NCBI RefSeq assembly: GCF_000269605.1
Contig: NZ_AKCI01000001.1
Location: 1,178,001 to 1,242,000 of the forward strand
DNA from: Scardovia wiggsiae F0424
GTDB lineage: Bacteria; Actinomycetota; Actinomycetes; Actinomycetales; Bifidobacteriaceae
DNA length: 64,000 nt
Direction: 5' to 3'
Shown here: piece by piece, positions 1-7,899 of the stretch
Numbering within the stretch: position 1 is the stretch's first letter
Layout of the letters: every line of letters starts with the position of its first letter
Position numbers and translations under genes: made by a program
The notes under the pieces: generated by a model
Told to the model about the DNA's origin: nothing
The model's input: the letters and a program-made list of their open reading frames with translations, nothing else
Database searches by the model: none

Positions 1-1534
1 AAGTATAGCCATCTACTGGTTCTTCAGCGACTGTATAGGCGATCTTCTTGCCGCCCTTGGACTCAGGAAGGTTCCCGAAAGAGTACTTCCACCCGTCTGC
101 AGCAGTCACCGTCTTACTCTGGATTTTTACACCATCAGCCAGAAGATCCACTGTGATAGCCGCGGGACGCTTTCCGTCCTGGTCATTACTGTCATCCCAT
201 TTTTTCTCGCCGGACACTGATATCAGCTTTGTATTGACGGCATTCTTAACAACAGCCTTTGCATTGTTATTGAGGTCATCCGCTGTTACTTTTATAGGGG
301 TGGTATCCAGCTGATACCCGGCTGGAGCTGTGACCTCAGTGATCGTATAGTCGTCACGGAGCAGGTTGCCGATGTGGCCGTTACCGGAAGCATCTGTTGT
401 GATAGTGCCCACAACTTCTTTCGACCTGTCACGCACGACTTTGAATACAGCACCGGCAAGTGCAGCACCGTTATCATCCTGCTTATGGACCCCTACGGAA
501 TAGTTATATCCATTGGCTTCCCCCGATGCGGACTGCCAGATGAAGTTATTCGTTGACTTTTGTGTTTCGTTCAGCCCGACAGCCGTTTCCGATGCACTGT
601 TCCTGAACGCCTCATGGTTGACAGGGTGATGTCCGATTTTGGCCTTATAGGAGATAAGGAACCCTTCGCCCTTGACATCGCCGAGGCTGATAGTGAATTG
701 CGTATTGTCGGCATTGAAATTGATTTTCGCAGAGCTGGTTACATCCGTAGCATCCTTTATCTCCCACTGGTTCCTCTCATTCCTGATGAACCTGCCTTTC
801 CTGATGTGGAAGCTTTCCGGGTCAAAAGTCATGTCGGGAGTAGCAGCAGTATCTGAAAGGACAACATTCTTCAGAGTCTCGCCTATAGCATTGATACGGA
901 CCCAATAATTGATTGCATCTGTATTTGCATCGGTGACCCAGCCCCATTTTGCGAGCCTTTCCTGCGGATGGTCGCCCCTGGGGCCTGTGAAATGGATCTT
1001 GCCGCCGTTGACGGGGATGCTTGTTTCGCCGACCTGTATACGGAAGGGGATGTCTGTTTGTGTATGTACTTTAGCGCTGTCTACTACAAATGCCGCAGTA
1101 ATTTTCCCAGTGATATCAGAATTCTTTTCTACATAGTCTGTATATGTCAGGACCAGCTTCTTCAAAGTGCTGTCTATAACTGCATGCGCAACCACTTTCC
1201 CGTCTGCGGAATATACATCGAATGCAGATGATGTTGAAAAACGCAGCTGCTCAGGCAATGAAACCATACTGGTATCCCCTGTATGGATCTTGTTATTGGG
1301 CAGCTTGAAGTCAAGATTAAGCGAGTACGGATCAGGGGTAAGCTGTGTTGCCTCGTTGCCCTTGGAATCTGTAATCGATACTTTAGTAACTATATTGTCA
1401 GATATCACTGCTGCTGAAGCCGCAGTTTTCGGCAGGAGTGAAAGCATCATAGCGAGAGCTATCAATACTCCCCAGGCCAATGCGGACATATGTTTCAGCC
1501 CGCTGAACTGTTTTTTCTCCCCGGTAGGGCTCAT
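1..1534 (-). CDS. Collagen-adhesin-like surface protein (partial, C-terminus beyond window)
   Basis: The frame is open from an ATG at 1534 to the window edge (about 511 residues), so no stop is seen. A signal peptide covers residues 1-42 (hydrophobic core then ASAA). An N-terminal Ig-like region follows, then a Cna collagen-binding-type domain near residues 200-320 (NYWVRINAIGETLKN), a SpaA/prealbumin-like repeat near 345-425 (LAGAVFKVV, TEVTAPAGYQL), and a Cna B-type repeat from about 440 (VSGEKKWDD, GKRPAAITVDLLADG, YTVAEEPVDGYT). Known relatives are covalently cell-wall-anchored MSCRAMM-type adhesins or pilin-like proteins; the sorting signal would lie outside the window. AAAGG sits about 10 nt before the ATG. 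Domain names are from motif recognition, and the ligand is unknown. Confidence 0.85.
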   Translation of the reverse strand, partial: MSPTGEKKQFSGLKHMSALAWGVLIALAMMLSLLPKTAASAAVISDNIVTKVSITDSKGNEATQLTPDPYSLNLDFKLPNNKIHTGDTSMVSLPEQLRFSTSSAFDVYSADGKVVAHAVIDSTLKKLVLTYTDYVEKNSDITGKITAAFVVDSAKVHTQTDIPFRIQVGETSIPVNGGKIHFTGPRGDHPQERLAKWGWVTDANTDAINYWVRINAIGETLKNVVLSDTAATPDMTFDPESFHIRKGRFIRNERNQWEIKDATDVTSSAKINFNADNTQFTISLGDVKGEGFLISYKAKIGHHPVNHEAFRNSASETAVGLNETQKSTNNFIWQSASGEANGYNYSVGVHKQDDNGAALAGAVFKVVRDRSKEVVGTITTDASGNGHIGNLLRDDYTITEVTAPAGYQLDTTPIKVTADDLNNNAKAVVKNAVNTKLISVSGEKKWDDSNDQDGKRPAAITVDLLADGVKIQSKTVTAADGWKYSFGNLPESKGGKKIAYTVAEEPVDGYT

Positions 1535-1930
1535 TTCACAAGACCTTTCTTAGTAATTTATCTCTTTGCTTATTAATTTTTATTAATATTATTTTCAGCA
1601 AATTTATAAATTTTATTGTTATTTTATTTAGTTATTTTCTGTCATCCTGTGCATCACACTTCCGCCTGTAACGCGACGGCAAGTAAGAAACAGCGGCAAC
1701 AGAGACACTTCACCTCACGAACCCGAAGTTGGAGGGGAAGGTACTGCTTAGCCATCTTCACAGTGGAAGAATATAGCTCTTACAGACCAGTATCCCTAAA
1801 TATTAATTTGTGACTAGCTTATTTTCCTCTTATCCCCAGACTACGACACTCCCAGACCAATCCGGTATTTTCCCAGTAATCTCACGGGATAAACCGGTAA
1901 AATGATCAGCTTTTTAGCTATGCATGCATG

Positions 1931-2014
1931 CTGGTGGTAAAACACGCAGATATGAAAAGAGAAATGGCAGAAAATCGCAGAAGTCGGTTTTGTATCTGCG
2001 TGTTTTACCACCAG
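1931..2014. repeat. Palindromic repeat element, copy 1
   Basis: A perfect 22-bp inverted repeat (left arm 1931-1952, right arm 1993-2014; core GGTGGTAAAACACGCAGATA) flanks about 40 bp of A-rich sequence. A second copy at 31027-31106 has the same arms and a similar interior (GAAAT, AAATCG, CGGTTTTGTATCTGCG). Similar length, arms and interior at two unrelated loci indicate a dispersed repeat, possibly a MITE- or REP-like sequence. It encodes no protein. Confidence 0.85.
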
Positions 2015-2126
2015 CAGCCTGAGCATGGGGCAGCGGAAGTAATGAGAACATCACAGCAAGGGCAATAATGGCCCCTCCCGCCGCAACAATCCTCTGCGCG
2101 ATCGCAGGGCAGCAGCCTTTCCCCAA
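2015..2126 (-). pseudogene. Decayed signal-peptide fragment of a surface protein
   Basis: The frame starting at a TTG (2126) reads IVAAGGAIIALAVMFSLL then PLPHAQAAG. This is a hydrophobic stretch with an AQA-type cleavage site, resembling the signal peptide of the adhesin at 1-1534 (GVLIALAMMLSLLPKTAASA). The frame runs straight into the palindromic element at 2014 and then into non-coding sequence. A strong start is missing and an in-frame TGA lies just upstream. It looks like the 5' remnant of a lost secreted protein gene, interrupted at the element. Confidence 0.45.
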
Positions 2127-2524
2127 TGAATCTCATCTGTCAGTTTCTTTATCCCGTATTCTTTACCCCGTAATTCTTAAATTATCTTATTTTTCAATTT
2201 TTCCTGGCAATGCCCGCCTTACAGGTGAGTGCCTCACACCATAGGAGGATCAGGCCTGCAGAATTTCAGGTATTGGGAGAGATAGTATATCCAAGCGCTG
2301 TATATACATGCCGGAAGCCTTTCCCGCTATCCAAAACCCTGCTCTCATAATTATCCCTCGGGACTTCTGTCACGCTATTAAGCGTATTCATGTATTCTGG
2401 CAAGTTTTTACAAAGGCTTGCCGTCACAGCCATTCCCGCTTGCCCTTGGCGGCGCGGCATAATAGAATGATTTTATCTATAAATTCACAGGACAGTTCTG
2501 TTCTTATACGAATTGAGGTACGCT

Positions 2525-3499
2525 ATGACGCAACCTATCCAGCCACAGCCCCAGATACCGGGACAGGCACAGGGGGCAGCCTCCCCCTACGATCTAGAAG
2601 CCGCTATGTCCATACGGGGGCTGCTGAAAATATTCGATAAAAAAGTTGCTGTCAACAATATTGATCTTGATATCCCTACCGGTTCCTTCTACGCTTTAGT
2701 AGGGCCGAACGGCGCCGGCAAGACAACGACGCTGAGGATGGCAACGGGGCTGCTGAGGCCGACATCCGGCGGCATTGCTATCCACGGTACCGATTTATGG
2801 GGGAATCTCAACGACTGCAAGCATATGCTCGGCATAATGCCCGATGCAGACGAGCTTTTCACACGTTTAACAGGCCTGCAGACACTGGTCTATGCAGCTA
2901 TGCTGCGCGGTGTAGACCGTGCAACAGCCAAGGCACGCGCCAACGACCTGCTCACTGCCATGGACCTCACCGAATCAGCAAACATCCTCGTGCAGGATTA
3001 CTCAGCAGGCATGACAAAAAAGATTGCTCTGGGTACGGCGCTCATCCACTCACCGAAGATCCTCATCCTTGATGAGCCGTTCGAGGCTGTAGACCCCGTA
3101 TCTGCGGCGAATATCCGCCAGATACTGCGCGGGTATGCGCAATCGGGCGGGACAGTGATCATTTCTTCGCATGTGATGGCACTCGTTGAACAGCTATGCG
3201 ACCATGTGGCCATTATCTCCGACGGAAGCATCCTGGCTGCCGGGACCACGGCGGAAGTAAGCGGCGGCATGTCGCTGGAAGACCGCTTCCTCAGCCTTGT
3301 TGGCGGGCTGCATGAATCAGATAACCTCGGATGGCTTTCCCAGAACAATCCCGCCGCGACGGCAGCAGCACAGCACCCTCAGGGAGGGCAGCCAATGCAG
3401 CCGATACAACCAATACAGCCCACGCTGCCGGCGAAGGATGGACAGCCGCCATACGCCCGGCCTTCCAACCCCGCCCAGCCGCTGGGCCCTCAGGCATAG
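2525..3499 (+). CDS. ABC-2 type transporter, ATP-binding subunit
   Basis: ATPase of an ABC transporter, partner of the permease that follows 10 bp later. The nucleotide-binding domain covers about residues 25-240: Walker A GPNGAGKTTT, signature DYSAGMTKKIALG in place of LSGGQ, Walker B ILILDEPF and a switch histidine (ISSHV). A C-terminal tail of about 80 residues is rich in Pro, Gln and Ala. The ATG at 2525 is chosen over an upstream TTG (2513) because GAGG lies about 7 nt before it and the TTG is part of that site. The fold fits the NatA/CcmA-like group that exports drugs, peptides or lipids; the substrate cannot be inferred. Confidence 0.85.
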   Translation: MTQPIQPQPQIPGQAQGAASPYDLEAAMSIRGLLKIFDKKVAVNNIDLDIPTGSFYALVGPNGAGKTTTLRMATGLLRPTSGGIAIHGTDLWGNLNDCKHMLGIMPDADELFTRLTGLQTLVYAAMLRGVDRATAKARANDLLTAMDLTESANILVQDYSAGMTKKIALGTALIHSPKILILDEPFEAVDPVSAANIRQILRGYAQSGGTVIISSHVMALVEQLCDHVAIISDGSILAAGTTAEVSGGMSLEDRFLSLVGGLHESDNLGWLSQNNPAATAAAQHPQGGQPMQPIQPIQPTLPAKDGQPPYARPSNPAQPLGPQA

Positions 3500-3509
3500 G
3501 AGGCTGCAC

Positions 3510-5171
3510 ATGGAATGGCTTATCGTCCGGATGCGGTATGCGATGACCCTTGCCGGCTTCAAAAAAAGCAAATGGCAGGCTGTTGCTTTTATCCTGGGGG
3601 CACTCCTCGCTCTAGCCGTTATCGTTATAACTGCTGCAGGTTCGGTTATGGCGGGCCGGCAGCTCCGGCAGCCGCTGCTGTCCCCTGTCGCTTCAATGGT
3701 TACTGTCTCCACTTTTACCGGCATCGGTTTCTGGTGGCTTGTTATGACGCTTTTCATCAGCGGTCAGGGAGGATCCCTTGATATCAGGAAATTTGCCCGG
3801 TACGGGATCCCTGACGGGAAAGTCACACGGGGGATACTCCTGTCCGGGATGATGGGGATCCCCTTCATAACAACACTTATCTGTATGGTCCTTACCAGTT
3901 TCCTGTGGAGCAGCGCCGGCATTGGGGTCATGGCCGGGGCAGCAGCCGGAGGCATCCTCAGTGCAGTGACGGTCATTATGGTCTCACGCGCCCTGGCACA
4001 GCTCGCAGACACCATAGTCACCACTAAGAAAGGCCGCATGATCCTTAACGGCATTGAAGTGGCCGTGATTATTGCCCTGTGCTATGTCCCTTCCTTCGGA
4101 GGCAGCTTTATATCAATGCAGCTTTCGGGAAAGACACCGGAAGATATTATGCAGATTTTTTCCAGCATACCGGCCCCCATCAGCATACTCGGATGGCTGC
4201 CGTTCGGGGCAGGGGCAATGATCCCCAATGATATCGCTGCCGGCAATGTAGCCTTATGCGTGCTGCGCATCCTCATAATGGCTGCAGTTATTGCTGTGTG
4301 CTACTGGGTGTACCGGTTCTGCCTGAAATACCAGGCAATAACTCCCCCAACTGCCGGAGTCTCCCATGCCAGGGGGCTCGGGGCTTTCAACCATACAGCA
4401 GACAGCCCCAGCGGTGCTGTTGTCGGGCGCCTTATTACATCATGGATGCGGGATGCGCGGTACCTTTCCCAGCTTATGTCAGTGATGTTTATCATTGTTG
4501 CTTACAGCGTTATGAGCATCGCCACGGGCCCTAAAGCAAATCTGACGTCCCTTTTTACCGCCCCGGTAGTCGGGTTTGTTTTCGGTACGGTTGAATTCAA
4601 TAACCTTGCCTATGACGGCAGGGCCTTCAGCCTGTTTGTCACTTCAGGCGTGCCCGGACGAAACGAGCGCATAGCACGGCTCAGCATCAGCTCTGTGATC
4701 GGGGCAACCCTTATGTTTCTCAGCTTTGCTATTACACTTATGATCAACCCTCTGAAAAGGTTCACCTTTATCAACCCGGTCTCAGCATATACAGTACTGT
4801 TTGGGATATCTGTCTGCCTGCTCCTGACGGGGCTGGGGATGAGCGCAGTCCTCTCCACCTACATTATTGCCCCTGTGCCGTCGGCTGACCAGCCGTTCAA
4901 AAGCCCCCAGGGGCGTGGGGGGCTGAGAGCCCTTGTACCGCTGATCTTCATCCTTGTTGAACTGATACCGTGCATACTGCCGGGGGTACTGGGCTTCTTT
5001 GCCCTGCGCGACGGCAACCTGCTGTTCGCCTTGGCAAGCGGCATCCTGGCACTTGCTATTGGCGGCGGGATCTTTATGCTGGGGATAGCCCTGGGAGGAA
5101 GGTCTATTGACAGGCGTTCACCTGAAATACTGGTCTCCCTGGAGAATGTTGCCGCAGCAGCCGGCAGCTGA
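3510..5171 (+). CDS. ABC-2 type transporter, membrane permease
   Basis: 553-residue integral membrane protein, translationally close to the ATPase: an AGGAGG overlaps the ATPase stop and lies 7 nt before the ATG at 3510. About 12 hydrophobic segments are visible, for example AVAFILGALLALAVIVITAA near the N-terminus, LIFILVELIPCILPGVLGFF, and ILALAIGGGIFMLGIALGG near the C-terminus. Size and layout match large one-piece permeases in actinobacterial ABC-2 systems. The substrate is unknown. A hairpin (5219-5284) ends the pair before the convergent P-type ATPase gene. Confidence 0.8.
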   Translation: MEWLIVRMRYAMTLAGFKKSKWQAVAFILGALLALAVIVITAAGSVMAGRQLRQPLLSPVASMVTVSTFTGIGFWWLVMTLFISGQGGSLDIRKFARYGIPDGKVTRGILLSGMMGIPFITTLICMVLTSFLWSSAGIGVMAGAAAGGILSAVTVIMVSRALAQLADTIVTTKKGRMILNGIEVAVIIALCYVPSFGGSFISMQLSGKTPEDIMQIFSSIPAPISILGWLPFGAGAMIPNDIAAGNVALCVLRILIMAAVIAVCYWVYRFCLKYQAITPPTAGVSHARGLGAFNHTADSPSGAVVGRLITSWMRDARYLSQLMSVMFIIVAYSVMSIATGPKANLTSLFTAPVVGFVFGTVEFNNLAYDGRAFSLFVTSGVPGRNERIARLSISSVIGATLMFLSFAITLMINPLKRFTFINPVSAYTVLFGISVCLLLTGLGMSAVLSTYIIAPVPSADQPFKSPQGRGGLRALVPLIFILVELIPCILPGVLGFFALRDGNLLFALASGILALAIGGGIFMLGIALGGRSIDRRSPEILVSLENVAAAAGS

Positions 5172-5218
5172 GAAGCGTCCCCTGCCCTAAATATCTGATA
5201 TCCAAATTTTCACAGGGA

Positions 5219-5284
5219 CAGCCGTATCCGGGGCCCGTAAGCAGCAGGTTTACTGTTTTACTGTACGGCCTGCGGATACGGCTG
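5219..5284. terminator. Hairpin between convergent genes
   Basis: Inverted repeat CAGCCGTATCCG (5219-5230) / CGGATACGGCTG (5273-5284), a perfect 12-bp stem around a 42-nt loop that itself contains smaller stems. It sits between the ends of convergent genes and could act on both strands. No clear U-tract follows. Confidence 0.5.
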
Positions 5285-5304
5285 CTGTATATCGTACTGT
5301 CGTT

Positions 5305-7443
5305 TTACCTGCTGCCGCGGCTGTCAAACGCAGCCCTCAATGCCCACAGGATGCTGGACGCATCGATCAGTTCCTGGATAAGGGCGCCGATAATAGTCGG
5401 TATAACCCCGAAAGATGAGACGACCATAAAAACCAGTGCCGCCGCCAGCCCGCCGACAACTGCCTGCAGCATGATGCGCACAGTCCTGCGTGAAATAGTG
5501 ATCGCCTTATTGATACCTGACAGGTCATCGTTCATGATCACGATCTGGGCAGTCTGGGAAGCAGCAGTGTTGCTCCCGTCTGTCATAGCGACACTGACGT
5601 CGGCTGCCGCAAGGACAGGGGCATCATTGACACCGTCGCCTACCATCATTGTAGTAACGTTTTTATCCTTGTCTGCCTTTTTGGCATATCGGACAGCATT
5701 ATATTTATCTTCCGGAAGCAGGGCCGCACGGACATCTGTTATCCCCACATCTTCAGCTACCACAGCAGTGGACTCCGGCCGGTCACCCGTAAGCATAGTC
5801 ACGTGTTTCACGCCCTGCCTGCGGAACTGGCTGATCACTTCCCTGGCATTGGACCGCGGCACATCACGCAAAGTGAGGCGTGCGGCAAGCTCGCCGTTGA
5901 CCGATATATAAGTGGCCATCTCATCAGCTCTCAGGGGCGAAAAATCCCCAGTAGTATGTGCACCCATAATATCTACAAAATCAAGGCGCCCAACACGCAC
6001 CTGATACCCTTCGATCTGAGCGCTGAGCCCCTGGCCCGGAAGCTCGCTCACATCGCGGGCGATCATGCGTTCCGTCCCGAAAAAGGCATCTTCGCGGCGT
6101 CCGGCAGCACTGATCCCCTTAGCCAGGATATGCATGGAGTATGCCTCTATCGACCCTGCTGCACGTATGATCCATGACCCGTTGATACGCCGGTCAGGTG
6201 CAGCCCATGACGGGAGGAGCTCCACTTGCGTCACCTGCGGCTGAGTGGTGGTAAGAGTACCCGTTTTATCAAAGAATACATGCGTCACATGCGTCAGGCT
6301 CTCAATAACCGACTGGTTCTTGATAATGATATGCGCCCTGGCAAGCCTGTTGGTGCCGCCCATGAATGCTACCGGGGCAGAGATAAGGAGCGGGCACGGA
6401 GTGGCAAGGACCATAACCTGGGTGAACCGTATGGGATCGCGCGTGATGATCCATGCAATAATACCGATGAGAAGCGCTGCTATAGTGAACGGGACCGCGA
6501 TACGGTCAGCAAAACGGACGACCGGCGCTTTGGTCGTCTCGGCAGAAGCGACAAGGTCGATGATCTTCTGATACTGTGAATCCGCGGATACTGCAGTAAC
6601 TTTCATAACCAGCGAAGTCTGCCCGTTGACGGACCCTGACATAAGCCTGTCGCCCACGAGGGCCCGCTGGGGCAAAGGCTCCCCGTTGATCATGGAAACA
6701 TTCAGCTCAGCAAACTCTGTAAGGAGCTCACCATCCACAGGCACTGTTTCGCCGGGACGGACAAGCAGCGTATCGCCCAGGCGCACATCGGCCACATCCC
6801 GCGTCTGCCATTGGCTGCTCAAAGCCTCTTTAGGGTCTTTGAATTTTCCTGTGATAACATTTGCTGTCACCGGTGCTGCTTCTGCAAGTGCAGAAATGCT
6901 GTTTTTCGCACGGTGTTCGGCAAATGTCTCAATAACATCCCCTGTGCATACCATAACGCATAAGATCCATGCTGCTGCGATCTGCCCGGTTGCCAGCGTG
7001 GAGATCAGGGCAATGATAACCAGCATATCGGTACCGACGTTGCCGGATTTGAGGCTTTGCATGATATTGCGCATGACGATGCCCGCAATATATACAGACA
7101 GGATGCCGACAATAACTGATGCTGCTGTGATGAGGGCGCGGCTATGCCCGGCCGACCCTGCCGCCCACAGTATGATGCATACTGCGCCTACCGCTATAGT
7201 GATGACCATGTCCCGGTACAGGGTCCACATATGCATGAACTTCCCGCGGCCGGAGGGGTTCCGCGCTCCCGGCTCCGGTTTCCCCGCCGCAGGAGAAGGC
7301 TCTGTATCCTGCGTTTTTCCCGTGCCCTGCATATCTTCTGTATCCCGGGTATCCTGCCCGCTGTGCATATCCCGGATACCGCCGCCGGTGCTGCCAGATT
7401 CCATATTTCCTCCACTGTGCCCTGCCAATCTTAGTTTCTTCAT
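5305..7443 (-). CDS. Heavy-metal translocating P1B-type ATPase
   Basis: 712-residue membrane pump that exports or imports a transition metal at the cost of ATP. The actuator motif is NGEPLPQ, the transmembrane metal motif is TPCPLL (CPL rather than the common CPC/CPH), the phosphorylation loop is FFDKTGTLTT, the nucleotide domain contains MLTGDRPE, and the hinge is MVGDGVNDAP. The C-terminus is ELIDASSILWALRA. There is no N-terminal CxxC metal-binding domain; instead about 70 polar Gly/Thr/Pro-rich residues precede the first membrane helix. The start at 7443 has AAAGGGGG just upstream. The metal cannot be assigned from sequence. No metalloregulator lies adjacent. Confidence 0.88.
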   Translation of the reverse strand: MKKLRLAGHSGGNMESGSTGGGIRDMHSGQDTRDTEDMQGTGKTQDTEPSPAAGKPEPGARNPSGRGKFMHMWTLYRDMVITIAVGAVCIILWAAGSAGHSRALITAASVIVGILSVYIAGIVMRNIMQSLKSGNVGTDMLVIIALISTLATGQIAAAWILCVMVCTGDVIETFAEHRAKNSISALAEAAPVTANVITGKFKDPKEALSSQWQTRDVADVRLGDTLLVRPGETVPVDGELLTEFAELNVSMINGEPLPQRALVGDRLMSGSVNGQTSLVMKVTAVSADSQYQKIIDLVASAETTKAPVVRFADRIAVPFTIAALLIGIIAWIITRDPIRFTQVMVLATPCPLLISAPVAFMGGTNRLARAHIIIKNQSVIESLTHVTHVFFDKTGTLTTTQPQVTQVELLPSWAAPDRRINGSWIIRAAGSIEAYSMHILAKGISAAGRREDAFFGTERMIARDVSELPGQGLSAQIEGYQVRVGRLDFVDIMGAHTTGDFSPLRADEMATYISVNGELAARLTLRDVPRSNAREVISQFRRQGVKHVTMLTGDRPESTAVVAEDVGITDVRAALLPEDKYNAVRYAKKADKDKNVTTMMVGDGVNDAPVLAAADVSVAMTDGSNTAASQTAQIVIMNDDLSGINKAITISRRTVRIMLQAVVGGLAAALVFMVVSSFGVIPTIIGALIQELIDASSILWALRAAFDSRGSR

Positions 7444-7745
7444 CTTACCCCCTTTCCTGTATCACGCTATGCGCATGCGCCGCGTCTGCGGGGGAAACTT
7501 CTGACACACGGGGCTACCGGATACGTGATGCTCCTCACACTTTGCCGGTCAGGCGCAAAGCCAATAAAACCAACGAAAATCAATAAAAAGCTGCGCGAAA
7601 GGATTTCTCCAACAATCCTACACATTTTCCGTGACCACAAGATATGCATATGCAGGGCCGCAGGATACCACATTTTTAGATCGATAAAATTTGGAAAGAA
7701 GATTGCAATCCTGCAAATTACACGCAGGTAAGTAAATTCCCAAAA

Positions 7746-7761
7746 CCACTATATCTAGTAA
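7746..7761 (+). promoter_or_regulatory. Candidate NrdR box upstream of nrdD
   Basis: CCACTATATCTAGTAA matches 12 of 16 positions of the NrdR consensus (ACACTATATATAGTGT). NrdR represses ribonucleotide reductase operons in most bacteria, usually from paired boxes about 30 bp apart. Only a very weak second match is seen downstream, so this rests on one site and its position. Confidence 0.5.
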
Positions 7762-7786
7762 TTTTCAATTAAGACACGTCTACATT

Positions 7787-7816
7787 TTGTGTCAAACACG
7801 TGTATCATCATATAAG
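7787..7816 (+). promoter_or_regulatory. Candidate promoter of nrdD
   Basis: TTGTGT (7787-7792), an 18-bp spacer, and TATAAG (7811-7816) resemble a sigma-70-type promoter. It would give a leader of roughly 75 nt before the nrdD start. Confidence 0.4.
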
Positions 7817-7899
7817 TACCTCAAATTACATGAATGTGAGTAAGTAGCGTACAGACCACATCAGGTAAGGGAAATAACGGAAAGTAAGGAAAGATTGAT

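Larger units (their letters stand above)
1535..2524. other. Gene-poor intergenic stretch
   Basis: About 990 bp between the adhesin start (minus strand) and the ABC ATPase start (plus strand). It holds an 84-bp palindromic element (1931-2014) and a decayed signal-peptide fragment (2015-2126), listed separately. The first part (1545-1630) is very A+T-rich and probably carries the adhesin promoter, but I cannot pick unambiguous -35/-10 boxes. The rest shows no frame with a ribosome-binding site or a recognisable protein. Confidence 0.6.
7444..7899. other. Divergent regulatory region between P-type ATPase and nrdD
   Basis: About 455 bp with no credible gene. The right half is A+T-rich and holds a candidate NrdR box and promoter for nrdD (separate entries). 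The left half must carry the start signals of the P-type ATPase. A stretch of short A-rich runs around 7560-7740 has no recognisable structure. Confidence 0.5.

Noticed and set aside
2266-2640. Short frames before the ABC ATPase gene
   Set aside because: Overlapping frames on both strands with no start signals or recognisable motifs.
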